This document shows, one piece after another, positions 24,380 to 32,928 of a stretch of DNA of 64,000 nt. The notes beneath the pieces were generated by a model that made no database searches, was not told the DNA's origin, and saw only the letters and a list, made by a program, of their open reading frames with translations. This DNA is from SIG77 sp045589595 (GTDB lineage: Bacteria; Verrucomicrobiota; Lentisphaeria; Victivallales; UBA1829), in NCBI GenBank assembly GCA_045589595.1, contig JAZNPK010000024.1:1-64000 (forward strand). The letters run 5' to 3'. The position numbers and the translations under genes are program-made. Each line of letters opens with the position of its first letter. The first letter of the stretch is position 1.

Positions 24380-25138
24380 ATGGGCAGCATCAAAGGAAAA
24401 ACAGCTGTCGTTACCGGTGGCGCGAAAGGGATCGGTGCGGCGATCGTCCGGCGTTTTGCCGCTGACGGTGCTTATGTCCTGATTGCTGATCTGGATACAG
24501 AAAACGGTGTCCGGCTCGCTGAAGAACTGGGTGACTCCGTGCAATTTGTCCGTTGTGATGTTGGGCGCGAGGACGATGTGAAAGCCGTTCTCGAAACCGC
24601 AGACAGGTTGACCGGAAGGATCGACATCATCGTGAACGATGCCGCATCACAGTTGAATAAACCGCTGCTTGAGACCTCCACCGCCGAGTTTGAACGGGTC
24701 ATGAATATCAATCTGACCGGGACTTTTCTCTTTCTGCGGGAAGGTGCAAAGTATATGATCGAACACAATATCCATGGCGCATTTGTGAATTTTTCATCCA
24801 CATTCGCCGTGGTCGGATCACCCGGATATCTGGCGTATCATGCCAGCAAAGGCGCGATCAGCGCCATGACGCGCGCGGCAGCCATCGCTCTGCTGCCCCA
24901 TAAGATCCGCGTCAACGCTGTCGCGCCCGGAACGACCGATACGCCCGGACTTCACGACGGTGCAAGAGATACCGGCGATGAGGCTGCCGGTATGGCGTCC
25001 TTCCTCGCACTCCAGCCCATGAAGCGGTTCGGAACGCCGGAGGAGATCGCTAACGTTGTCCGATTTCTGGCAGATGATGAAGCCGGATATGTCTGCGGTA
25101 CGACTTTGATGGCTGACGGCGGTTATACCATCGTTTGA
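24380..25138 (+). CDS. SDR-family NAD(P)-dependent oxidoreductase
   Basis: A 252-residue classical short-chain dehydrogenase. The cofactor motif is TGGAKGIG (12-19) with Asp37 after strand two favouring NAD(H). The catalytic set is Ser139/Ser140, Tyr153 and Lys157 in YHASK. The C-terminus VCGTTLMADGGYTIV is typical of FabG-like and sugar-dehydrogenase-like SDRs. Gluconate 5-dehydrogenase and glucose 1-dehydrogenase are close in pattern, but substrate is not readable. It follows the esterase by 3 bp and is cotranscribed. Confidence 0.88.
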   Translation: MGSIKGKTAVVTGGAKGIGAAIVRRFAADGAYVLIADLDTENGVRLAEELGDSVQFVRCDVGREDDVKAVLETADRLTGRIDIIVNDAASQLNKPLLETSTAEFERVMNINLTGTFLFLREGAKYMIEHNIHGAFVNFSSTFAVVGSPGYLAYHASKGAISAMTRAAAIALLPHKIRVNAVAPGTTDTPGLHDGARDTGDEAAGMASFLALQPMKRFGTPEEIANVVRFLADDEAGYVCGTTLMADGGYTIV

Positions 25139-25142
25139 ACAC

Positions 25143-25262
25143 AGATCCGGGGCGGACAGGGGGCGCGGCACCCGGTACAAAAAAGGAGCCGGACGATCCG
25201 CTGTTGCCCCCTCCGATCAACAGACAGCACCGTCCGGCTGAGAAATCTTTCTGACGGATCCT
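25143..25262. terminator. Partly degenerate hairpin element between convergent genes
   Basis: AGCCGGACG (25187-25195) pairs with CGTCCGGCT (25231-25239). It encloses CTGTTG/CAACAG (25201-25206, 25218-25223) and is bracketed by GATCCG/CGGATC. An A-run (25179-25184) precedes the main stem. It looks like a reduced form of the three-arm elements. Confidence 0.45.
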
Positions 25263-25265
25263 GCG

Positions 25266-25907
25266 TTATTTTGCGGGTGCGGGATCGGCTTTTTTCTGTT
25301 CAGGCTTTGCCGGAGTCTGCGTCTTGGCAGCGTTGTCATTGACCGGTGTCACGGTGATGACATCTTCTTCTTCCGTGACGACGATGACCGGCACATTGCA
25401 GTTTGCGGCAGCGGCTTTGGCGTCAGCGGCAGCTTTTGCATGACACGCCTTGCAGTTCATATTGGCTTTCATGGAGCCTTTTGTCATAAGCTGACAGACT
25501 TTTGTTTTCATCATCTTGTCTTTGCATGCGGCGCAGGGTTTATCATCTTTTCCGCAGACGCCGCACTGTTTGCGGGCTTCGGCGTGCTGCATGATCACTT
25601 CTTTGCATTTATCGCACAGTGGTGCTTTCTCCAGAGTCTTTCCGGACTGTGCGGGGCATGCGGCGATGGCGTTCATGCAGGGACTGTATGCTTCACACCA
25701 GACGGTGCAGACGGTACAGTTTCCGTCACCGGCTTCCTCTTCGCCGGTCACCATGATAACGGGGCAGGTGCATTGTGCTTTTGCGTCAGGTTTGCAGGCA
25801 TCGGTTTTTCCGTTTGTTTTGCAGTCTGCGGCGCAGCAGGTGCTGCATCCGGCAACGAAGAGTACAAAAACGGTGGAAAAGAGCATTTTTACGGCTTTGT
25901 TGATCAT
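25266..25907 (-). CDS. Cysteine-rich predicted lipoprotein
   Basis: A 213-residue protein with a lipoprotein signal (MLFSTVFVLFVAGC) and about 22 Cys residues. These include five CxxC pairs: CTVC, CDKC, CGVC, CAAC and CKAC. Two similar segments frame the Cys-rich core: PVIMVTGEEEAG near residue 48 and PVIVVTEEEDVI near 180. The tail is Pro/Lys/Ala-rich. The pattern suggests a metal-binding or disulfide-stabilised periplasmic or outer-membrane lipoprotein; no family is recognised. The start at 25907 has GGAGG 9 bases ahead; longer frames are unsupported. It is divergent from nifU-nifS, which invites, but does not prove, a role in metal or sulfide handling. Confidence 0.72.
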   Translation of the reverse strand: MINKAVKMLFSTVFVLFVAGCSTCCAADCKTNGKTDACKPDAKAQCTCPVIMVTGEEEAGDGNCTVCTVWCEAYSPCMNAIAACPAQSGKTLEKAPLCDKCKEVIMQHAEARKQCGVCGKDDKPCAACKDKMMKTKVCQLMTKGSMKANMNCKACHAKAAADAKAAAANCNVPVIVVTEEEDVITVTPVNDNAAKTQTPAKPEQKKADPAPAK

Positions 25908-26059
25908 AATTGATCCCTCCTTGTTTAGTTGTTTCGCGTTGGTGAATCCGTCGCGTTCTTCTGCATTAGACAGAGCTGTGATGTCAAAGGGTGAAGATCT
26001 GTCAAAAACTTTTTTCCGGTTTCTGCTGAACAAATCTGCTTTTGTCGTGTCCTGACTTC

Positions 26060-26088
26060 TTGCAAAAGCGCGTTGCGCGTGTTATATT
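26060..26088 (+). promoter_or_regulatory. Predicted promoter of the nifU-nifS operon
   Basis: TTGCAA (26060-26065), 17 bp, TATATT (26083-26088). A GCGCGTTGCGCG palindrome-like stretch lies in the spacer. Confidence 0.62.
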
Positions 26089-26133
26089 ATGGGATGATGA
26101 AAAAATAAAGATTTTTTGAAAGGAGCATGAGCC

Positions 26134-27006
26134 ATGTGGAATTATACAGGCAAAGTGATGGATCACTTCATGAATCCCCGCAATGTGGGTGCGATCGAAA
26201 ACCCGGATGCGGAGGCGGAAGTCGGCAATATGACGTGCGGTGACGCGTTGAAGATCACCCTGAAACTGGACGATGAAAAACGGATCAGCGATATCAAATT
26301 TCAGACGTTCGGCTGTGCGAGTGCCATCGCTTCCAGTTCCGTCCTCACGGAGATCGTCAAGGGAATGACGCTGGACGAAGCCGCAAAAGTCACGAACCGG
26401 GACATTGCCGATGCTCTCGGTGAACTGCCGGAAGAAAAAATGCACTGTTCCGTTATGGGCATGGAAGCGTTGCAGGCGGCGATCGTGGACTACAAACGCA
26501 AGCACGGCGAGGATGTGGCGGACATCGTGGCGGATGACGATCACGAAGGACGCATCATCTGCCATTGCTTCGGCGTAACGGATACGCGGATCCGCAAAGT
26601 CGCAAAGATCAACAATCTCCACACTGTTGAAGAGGTCACGGAATATACCAAAGCGGGCGGCGCCTGCGGAACGTGTCTGGATCTGATCCAGGAGATCCTG
26701 GATGAGATGTGGGCGTCGGAAAACAAGACCTGCACGGAAGAAAAAACGGAAGATGCTTTTGAAAATCTTTCTCTCGTGAAAAAAATCCTGCGGGTCCAGG
26801 AAGTCATTGATAAAGAGATCAAACCTGCGCTTGAGCGTGACGGCGGCAGTATTGAACTGATCGATCTGGAAAATAAAACGGTGCATGTCCGCCTCAAGGG
26901 AATGTGCGCGGCATGTCCCAACGCCAGTCTGACACTGAAAAAACTGGTGGAAGCGAAACTCCGGGAATTTATTTGCGACGATCTGACGGTTGAGGATGTG
27001 AAATGA
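26134..27006 (+). CDS. nifU: Fe-S cluster assembly scaffold NifU, three-domain form
   Basis: A 290-residue full-length NifU. An IscU-like domain (1-125) carries Cys35, Cys61 and Cys105 for transient clusters. A central BFD-like 2Fe-2S domain carries Cys143, Cys145, Cys178 and Cys181. The C-terminal Nfu domain carries Cys258 and Cys261 in MCAACPNA. It accepts sulfur from NifS and builds Fe-S clusters in the cytoplasm. The nifS start overlaps its stop by four bases. No nitrogenase gene is in the window; NIF-type systems serve as the general Fe-S machinery in several anaerobes, including Epsilonproteobacteria, and that is the likely role here. Confidence 0.93.
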   Translation: MWNYTGKVMDHFMNPRNVGAIENPDAEAEVGNMTCGDALKITLKLDDEKRISDIKFQTFGCASAIASSSVLTEIVKGMTLDEAAKVTNRDIADALGELPEEKMHCSVMGMEALQAAIVDYKRKHGEDVADIVADDDHEGRIICHCFGVTDTRIRKVAKINNLHTVEEVTEYTKAGGACGTCLDLIQEILDEMWASENKTCTEEKTEDAFENLSLVKKILRVQEVIDKEIKPALERDGGSIELIDLENKTVHVRLKGMCAACPNASLTLKKLVEAKLREFICDDLTVEDVK

Positions 27007-28169
27007 ACAGCGATCATATCATTTATTTCGACAACAACGCCACCACATGTGTCGCGCCTGAAGTCTATCAGGAAATGATCCCCTATCTGACGGAATTTTA
27101 CGGCAATCCCTCCAGTATTCACCGGTTTGGCGGACAACTTGCTGCAAAGATCGAAGACGCCCGGGGCAAACTCGCAGCGCTCCTCGGCGCACAGAATTCG
27201 GAAGTCATTTTCACTTCCTGCGGTACGGAGAGTGACAGTTCGGCGATCCTGAGCGCGCTTTCCATCTGCCCGAAACGGCGGAAAGTCGTGATGTCCAAAG
27301 TGGAACACCCCGCCGTTCTGAATCTGGGGCGTGATCTGGAGCGTCGCGGTTATAAAGTTTCTCTGATCCCCGTGGATGCAAAGGGGCGTCTCGATATGGA
27401 ACGCGCCCGGGAAATGATCGATACCGAAACTGCCGTTGTTTCCGTGATGTGGGCGAACAACGAAACGGGTAACATTTATCCCGTGGCGGAACTTGGCGAA
27501 CTCGCGCATAAAGCCGGAGCCCTGTTCCATACGGATGCAGTTCAGGCGGTCGGAAAGATCCCCATGGATCTGGCTGAATTGCCCATTGATATGCTGAGTC
27601 TTTCCGGTCACAAATTCCATGCACCGAAAGGTGTGGGCGCTCTGTACGTGAAACGGGGCGTCCGTTTTCATCCGTTTGTGATCGGCGGACATCAGGAGCG
27701 CGGCAGACGCGCCGGTACTGAAAACCTTGCCAGTGTGATCGGACTGGGCAAAGCCGCAGAACTTGCTCTCGCCGGTATCGAAGAGGAAAATACACGGGTC
27801 AAAGCATTGCGTGACCGGCTGGAACAGAGCGTTCTGGAAACGATCCCCGCAGTACGGATCAACGGCGATCCGGAACACCGTCTGCCCAATACGGCAAATA
27901 TTTCGTTCGAGTACATCGAAGGGGAATCCATTCTGATGCTGCTGGACATGCACAATATCTGCGCATCCAGCGGCAGTGCCTGTACCACCGGCAGTCTGGA
28001 GCCGTCACATGTGCTGCGGGCGATGGGTGTTCCCTACACAGCGGCACACGGTTCCATCCGCTTCAGTTTCTCCCGGTATAACACGGGTGAGGAAGTGGAT
28101 AAAGTGCTTGAAGTCCTGCCGCCTGTCATTGCAAGACTGCGTGAGATCTCCCCATATTGGAAAAATTGA
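27003..28169 (+). CDS. nifS: Cysteine desulfurase NifS
   Basis: A 388-residue class V PLP enzyme that converts cysteine to alanine and passes persulfide sulfur to NifU. PLP-binding Lys204 is in SLSGHKFHAPKG. The catalytic Cys327 is in SSGSACTTGS, on the short active-site loop typical of group I NifS/IscS enzymes. His and Asp PLP contacts (EHPAVL; FHTDAVQAVG) are present. ATGA overlap with nifU implies translational coupling. The gene ends about 100 bp before the orphan ATPase gene; that gap shows a small GGTG/CACC hairpin and no clear promoter. Confidence 0.93.
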   Translation: MNSDHIIYFDNNATTCVAPEVYQEMIPYLTEFYGNPSSIHRFGGQLAAKIEDARGKLAALLGAQNSEVIFTSCGTESDSSAILSALSICPKRRKVVMSKVEHPAVLNLGRDLERRGYKVSLIPVDAKGRLDMERAREMIDTETAVVSVMWANNETGNIYPVAELGELAHKAGALFHTDAVQAVGKIPMDLAELPIDMLSLSGHKFHAPKGVGALYVKRGVRFHPFVIGGHQERGRRAGTENLASVIGLGKAAELALAGIEEENTRVKALRDRLEQSVLETIPAVRINGDPEHRLPNTANISFEYIEGESILMLLDMHNICASSGSACTTGSLEPSHVLRAMGVPYTAAHGSIRFSFSRYNTGEEVDKVLEVLPPVIARLREISPYWKN

Positions 28170-28274
28170 AAAAAATTTCTGATAAGGGGTGGAAAAATCA
28201 CCATTTAGGAGTTATTGTACTTGATGATTGCAGAAAAATGACAAACTAATATACGAAAAGAAACGGAAGAAAAA

Positions 28275-29381
28275 ATGGCAAAAGTTACGATTGATGGCGT
28301 CAGTAAGGTCTATGACGGCGGAGTCAAAGCAGTCAACGACATCTCACTTGAGATTCATGACAGAGAGTTTATGGTTCTTGTCGGTCCCTCCGGTTGCGGT
28401 AAATCGACCACCCTGCGTATGATCGCGGGTCTGGAAGAAATCAGCAACGGTAAGATCAGCATCGGTGACCGCGTGGTCAACAATGTTCCCCCGAAAGACC
28501 GCGACATCGCCATGGTGTTCCAGAACTACGCGCTCTATCCCCACAAAACCGTTTATGACAACCTGGCATTCGGGCTGAAATTGCGGAAATTCCCCAAGGC
28601 AGATATTGACAAACGCGTGAAAGAAGCTGCCGATATCCTCGGTATCCACGACTACCTGAACAGAAAACCCAAAGCCCTGTCCGGCGGTCAGCGTCAGCGT
28701 GTGGCTGTGGGCCGTGCCATCGTCCGTAAACCGGAAGTGTTCCTCTTCGACGAACCGCTGTCCAACCTCGACGCGAAAATGCGCGTGCAGATGCGTGCGG
28801 AAATCAGCAAACTCCATACCCGTCTGGAAACGACCATGATCTACGTGACACACGACCAGATCGAAGCTATGACTATGGGCGACCGTATCTGCGTGATGAA
28901 AGACGGTCTGATCCAGCAGGTCGATACCCCGCTGAGCATCTATGATAACCCCGCCAACGTGTTCGTTGCCGGCTTTATCGGTACGCCCCCGATGAACATT
29001 TTCCGCGGCGATCTCGTGGAAGAAAACGGTACCCTCATCTTCAAAGCCGGTACCATGGCGATCCCCATGCCCGCCGAATGGAGACCCCAGATCGAGAAGT
29101 ATATCAACAAGCCCCTGATCTTCGGTGTCCGTCCGGAAGATATCGGTTCCGAACGCGCCGAAAACCAGAACGGTTCCGCTGTGACCATCAAAGCAAAAAT
29201 CGAAGTCATGGAACCCATGGGCGCAGAAACATATCTCTACCTCGATGTCGGAACCAATACCTCCTGCATCGCACGCGTTGACGCTCACCGTAAGACCAAA
29301 GTCGGCGAAGAACTCACCCTCGCCGTCATGATGAGCCGCGCTCATGTCTTCGACGCCGAAACTGAAATGCGCGTGATCTGA
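28275..29381 (+). CDS. Sugar ABC transporter ATP-binding protein, MsmK/UgpC type, without permeases
   Basis: A 368-residue ATPase of the CUT1 sugar-importer group. Walker A is GPSGCGKST, Q-loop FQNYALYPHKTV, signature LSGGQRQRVAVGRA and Walker B VFLFDEPLSNLD, with switch His in YVTHDQIEAM. A C-terminal MalK-type regulatory/TOBE domain spans about residues 240-368. No permease or binding-protein gene is adjacent. Stand-alone MsmK/MsiK ATPases are known to energise several separate sugar importers, so a shared role is likely here. GGAAG lies 6 bases before the ATG. It ends before a cloverleaf-like terminator. Confidence 0.9.
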   Translation: MAKVTIDGVSKVYDGGVKAVNDISLEIHDREFMVLVGPSGCGKSTTLRMIAGLEEISNGKISIGDRVVNNVPPKDRDIAMVFQNYALYPHKTVYDNLAFGLKLRKFPKADIDKRVKEAADILGIHDYLNRKPKALSGGQRQRVAVGRAIVRKPEVFLFDEPLSNLDAKMRVQMRAEISKLHTRLETTMIYVTHDQIEAMTMGDRICVMKDGLIQQVDTPLSIYDNPANVFVAGFIGTPPMNIFRGDLVEENGTLIFKAGTMAIPMPAEWRPQIEKYINKPLIFGVRPEDIGSERAENQNGSAVTIKAKIEVMEPMGAETYLYLDVGTNTSCIARVDAHRKTKVGEELTLAVMMSRAHVFDAETEMRVI

Positions 29382-29437
29382 TCCCACGGTCCATACCGCG
29401 AATCAGTAAGAACAGTACAGATAACTTCTGTATGGTA

Positions 29438-29563
29438 CGCCCGGAGCGGCGCAGCGGTCCCGTCAGCCACAGGCAGACGGGACCGTCCTGTTTTTTCCCG
29501 GCAGGGAGCTGCCGGGAAAAAACAGGCGGCAGCCCTGGCGGGCTGTCTGCGCCGCTCCGGGCG
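29438..29563. terminator. Three-hairpin (cloverleaf-like) terminator element
   Basis: The outer stem is a perfect 17 bp (29438-29454 with 29547-29563). Arm 1 is 10 bp (29455-29464 with 29476-29485). Arm 2 is a perfect 18 bp (29487-29504 with 29509-29526), with six T on the left paired to six A on the right. Arm 3 is CAGCCC/GGGCTG (29530-29535, 29540-29545). It lies downstream of the ATPase gene and upstream of the next promoter. Confidence 0.85.
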
Positions 29564-29606
29564 CGCCATGTGCGGCAACAAATCTTTTATTTTTTTGCAA
29601 AAGAAC

Positions 29607-29634
29607 TTGAATATTTTTAAAGAAATTGTATTTT
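29607..29634 (+). promoter_or_regulatory. Predicted promoter of the HTH-TPR-dnaG operon
   Basis: TTGAAT (29607-29612), 16 bp, TATTTT (29629-29634). Confidence 0.58.
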
Positions 29635-29677
29635 ACATTAAAAGTACTGTAAAAACCCGAACAGGAGGAAAAGACCG

Positions 29678-30037
29678 ATGAAATTGACTGATGACATTGT
29701 ACGCGCGCTGCATGGCTGTATTGAAGACGGGTTTGAATCTGTGGCTGATTTTGCCAGATTTGCCAATGTCAGTGCCAACACGATTTCTAAATACATGCGG
29801 AAGGAAACGGCTACTATCCAGCGTGATACGTGGGAAAAGATCCATCCTCTGATCCGTTCTTACATGCCGAAGAGCAAAGGCGGCGGCGGGAAAGGCTACG
29901 AGCTGGATGCGGATCAGAAGATCCTTCTGGATGCGTTCAATGAATTGCCGCCGGATGTCCGGAATCAGAAACTGCTTGAGATCGTGGAACTTGCAAAGAA
30001 CCAAGTCCGCATCAGGAACGGTGAAGAAACGAAATAA
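29678..30037 (+). CDS. Small helix-turn-helix protein, function unknown
   Basis: A 119-residue protein. Residues 18-55 (ADFARFANVSANTISKYMRK and after) read as an XRE-type helix-turn-helix with a recognition helix SANTISKYM. A glycine-rich linker (KSKGGGGKG) follows, then a charged helical tail. It could bind DNA and regulate its own operon, but no operator is apparent. AGGAGG lies 9 bases before the ATG. It is first in an apparent operon with a TPR lipoprotein (10 bp) and dnaG, an unusual arrangement. Not a known named regulator. Confidence 0.7.
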   Translation: MKLTDDIVRALHGCIEDGFESVADFARFANVSANTISKYMRKETATIQRDTWEKIHPLIRSYMPKSKGGGGKGYELDADQKILLDAFNELPPDVRNQKLLEIVELAKNQVRIRNGEETK

Positions 30038-30047
30038 GGCTTTTTTT

Positions 30048-30806
30048 ATGCGTCTGCTGCTTCACATCCTTTTATCCGGCATCTTTTGCATTTTTGCAGT
30101 TTCCTGTGCGAAAGAGTCGTCTTCACCGCCTGAAAAATTATTGGAACAGGCGTATGAGGCGGCGGCGTCCAATTCCTGGAAGCGGGCTCTTGATCTCGCA
30201 CAGATGGCGGAAAAGATCCGTCCGGACGATACATCGGTTCTGATCATGCTGTCGTTGGCGCAGGAGAACAACGGGTACGAAGACGATGCGTTTGAAACGA
30301 TCCGGAAAGCGGCGGCGGACGAAAAATCTTTTATGGCGCAGTACACGGTCGGCAGGATGTTGTATCAGCGCGGCAGATACGAAGGGGCGTATTCTTTTCT
30401 GAAGAAAGCGCAGTCGTTGAAACCTGACGATATCAATACGCTTCTTCTGTTGGAGCAGACGGCTGCCCGTTTGAACAAGAACGATGTCCAGACTTATTGT
30501 GCGCTTTTGTGGCGTCAGTTTCCCGATCACTTCAAAAACAGTCCTTTTGTGATGAATGAACTGGGCTTGTTTTTTGCGATCCGCCGTGATGCGGTGCGTG
30601 CCATTGCCGCGTTCCGCAATGCGGAAAAAGTCGATCCGGATTCGCCGGAGATCCAGTTGAATCTTGCGGTGGTTCATGATTATCTTGCGGATCAGCGTCA
30701 GAGTGCGATCCGCCATTATGAAAAATATTTGCGTCTTACTGCCAACCGTCCGGGTCTGGAAGCGGACCGGCTTGAGGTGACGCGCCGTCTTCAGGAAATC
30801 CGCTGA
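30048..30806 (+). CDS. TPR-repeat lipoprotein
   Basis: A 252-residue predicted lipoprotein with signal MRLLLHILLSGIFCIFAVSC ending in the lipobox Cys20. The mature part is built of tetratricopeptide-like helices: ASNSWKRALDLAQMAEKIRPDD, QYTVGRMLYQRGRYEGAYSFLKKAQSLKPDD and AIAAFRNAEKVDPDSPEIQLNLA segments. TPR lipoproteins scaffold envelope complexes; the partner is unknown. Its stop and the dnaG start share one base (TGATG), so translation is coupled, although the functional link to replication is obscure. Start is set by AAGG ahead of 30048 and the signal peptide. Confidence 0.78.
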   Translation: MRLLLHILLSGIFCIFAVSCAKESSSPPEKLLEQAYEAAASNSWKRALDLAQMAEKIRPDDTSVLIMLSLAQENNGYEDDAFETIRKAAADEKSFMAQYTVGRMLYQRGRYEGAYSFLKKAQSLKPDDINTLLLLEQTAARLNKNDVQTYCALLWRQFPDHFKNSPFVMNELGLFFAIRRDAVRAIAAFRNAEKVDPDSPEIQLNLAVVHDYLADQRQSAIRHYEKYLRLTANRPGLEADRLEVTRRLQEIR

Positions 30807-32923
30807 TGCCCCGATTTATTCCGGACGATATTCTGGATCAGATCCGCATGCGATCCGACATTGTGGATATCATCCAATCCTATGTGCCGACGCTGAAGCG
30901 GGCGGGTACGGCATGGAAGGCGTGTTGTCCCTTCCATCAGGAAAAAACACCATCTTTTACGGTGAATCCGGCGCGTCAATCCTACAAATGTTTCGGCTGC
31001 GGCAAAGGGGGCAATGTCTTCACTTTCATTATGGAAATGGAGAAACTGGACTTCCCGAATGCGGCGGAATTTCTGGCGCGGAAAGCCGGTGTCGTGATCC
31101 CGGAGGATGAAACTTCCGGGCGTGGTATTGCCTTCCGGGGGAAGGGGGATGCAGGAGATTATAATCTGCGTGAGCGTCTTTACACGCTTCACGAATTACT
31201 GGCAACATGGTACGCAAAAAATCTTTCGACCGGAGCCGTTCCCACTGTCTGCCAATACTTTTCCACCCGCGGCATCGCCACGGAATTTATGAACCGTTTT
31301 CAGATCGGAGCCGCGCCGGATTCGTGGGATGCGGCAGTCAATCTCGCCCACAAGAACGGCTATACGGATGAAGAATTGCGCCTTTCCGGTATCGTTTCGG
31401 AGAAGGAGGAACGGTCCGGACATATTTACGACCGGTTCCGGAACCGGCTGATGTTTCCCATCTGGAACGAGCAGGGCAGGGTGGTGGCGTTCAGCGCCAG
31501 ATCTGTGGAGAAAGACCCCAAAGGCTGGAAATACGTGAACAGTCCGGAAACGCCTGTTTTCAAGAAGAGCCGGACCCTTTACGCACTGCATTTTGCCAGA
31601 ACTGCCATCGCTGAAAAAAAGTTTGCCGTTTTGTGTGAAGGGCAGTTGGACGTTATCGCCATGCACCGTGCGGGCTGCAGTATGGCTGTCGCCGCGCAGG
31701 GAACCGCATTCGGTGTGGAACATGCGGCGATCCTGAAACGCTATACCGGCGAGGTCCGGTTGGCGCTCGACAACGATGCGGCGGGCAGAAAAGCGGTCTT
31801 TGCCGATGCGGAGATCCTGCTGCCGCTCGGTTTCAATGTGAAAGTCGTGACATGGCAGAACGCAAAAGACGCGGATGAAGTCCTGAAAGATCAGGGCGCG
31901 GAAACGGTGCAGAGAGCCGTTGCGGAGGCTGTTGACTTTTTTGAGTTCGCCCTTGCTGACGCGTCCGCCAATGCTGATCTGGCATCTCCTGCAGGCAAAG
32001 CAGTTGCCGCCGATAAAGTCCTTGAGCGTATCCGGTTGCTGGAAAGTTCCGTAACGCGCGAAACTTATGTGAGCTGGCTGGCGGAAAAATTGAATCTTCC
32101 CGCCGATGCCCTCCGTATGGATCTTCAGAAAAAAGTGGACAGCGACCAGCGTCAGCGTTCCTACCGTGACCGCCGTGATGCGGAACGGGAGAATCTGCGC
32201 CGGGAACAGAATGTTGCTGAAAATAAAGAAGATACTGCAGAGAAAACAATTCCCTTTGCCAAGCGGAGCGAGGCTGTTGAAGGGGCGTTTTATCAGCTCC
32301 TTTCCCTGCTGCTGGAAGATGAAAAACTTGCCCGGGCAGCTGCCCACGATATTGAGGAATCCATGTGCGAAGGTTCCCTCATCGGTACGGCTGTGGATCT
32401 GGCGATCCAAGCCACATTGAGCGGAAAATGGCAGGATGCCGCCCCCGTGATCATGATGGAACTTTCCAAGACCGGAGAAGATCTTGCCGGGATTTCCGCG
32501 CTGATCACCGGTACCGGTTCCGATGTATCTGAAAACGACGGGGATCAGGCGGATGTCTCCGCTGGAACCGCGGCGGATGATAACGCGGAAATGAGTCTGG
32601 AAGCGCGCCTTGCGGAATTCGGTTTTATAGATGATGATGAGGCGGATGAGGGAAACGGACCGGTCAGCGATGAAGAACTCCACCGGAAAAAGATCTATGA
32701 CGATTGCATCCGGGTCCTGCAGACGGAACAGTGTCACGTGCGCATGGCGGAGTTGAGAGCCGATGCCGCAAATATGGATGATGATGATCCGGAAAAACGG
32801 TCGATCCTGAAACAGATCGCCGAGTTGTCCGCACGCAGTATCCGGAATCTGAAAAAGGACGACGGCAGAAAAAAGGACGCAGAATTTTCTTCTGCGCCCC
32901 TTGATCTTTCAACGGATCTCTGA
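30806..32923 (+). CDS. dnaG: DNA primase DnaG
   Basis: A 705-residue primase that makes RNA primers at the replication fork. The CHC2 zinc ribbon is at Cys41, His44, Cys62 and Cys65. The catalytic core follows with the DnaG N-domain and Toprim motifs CEGQLDVIAMHRAG and LALDNDAAG. The C-terminal DnaB-binding region is helical and about 100 residues longer than in E. coli DnaG (581). It contains a very acidic low-complexity stretch, about residues 570-625, with DDDEADEG. Its start is coupled to the TPR lipoprotein. The stop lies 5 bp from the stop of the convergent acyltransferase gene, leaving no room for a separate terminator. Confidence 0.93.
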   Translation: MPRFIPDDILDQIRMRSDIVDIIQSYVPTLKRAGTAWKACCPFHQEKTPSFTVNPARQSYKCFGCGKGGNVFTFIMEMEKLDFPNAAEFLARKAGVVIPEDETSGRGIAFRGKGDAGDYNLRERLYTLHELLATWYAKNLSTGAVPTVCQYFSTRGIATEFMNRFQIGAAPDSWDAAVNLAHKNGYTDEELRLSGIVSEKEERSGHIYDRFRNRLMFPIWNEQGRVVAFSARSVEKDPKGWKYVNSPETPVFKKSRTLYALHFARTAIAEKKFAVLCEGQLDVIAMHRAGCSMAVAAQGTAFGVEHAAILKRYTGEVRLALDNDAAGRKAVFADAEILLPLGFNVKVVTWQNAKDADEVLKDQGAETVQRAVAEAVDFFEFALADASANADLASPAGKAVAADKVLERIRLLESSVTRETYVSWLAEKLNLPADALRMDLQKKVDSDQRQRSYRDRRDAERENLRREQNVAENKEDTAEKTIPFAKRSEAVEGAFYQLLSLLLEDEKLARAAAHDIEESMCEGSLIGTAVDLAIQATLSGKWQDAAPVIMMELSKTGEDLAGISALITGTGSDVSENDGDQADVSAGTAADDNAEMSLEARLAEFGFIDDDEADEGNGPVSDEELHRKKIYDDCIRVLQTEQCHVRMAELRADAANMDDDDPEKRSILKQIAELSARSIRNLKKDDGRKKDAEFSSAPLDLSTDL

Positions 32924-32928
32924 CCGTA

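Noticed and set aside
26134..28169. Nitrogen-fixation cluster
   Set aside because: Only nifU and nifS are present; no nitrogenase genes are visible.
29438..29563. Cloverleaf-like elements as tRNA or tmRNA genes
   Set aside because: The arms lack a T-loop consensus, an anticodon-sized 7-base loop and a CCA-type acceptor, and the sequences differ in every copy.
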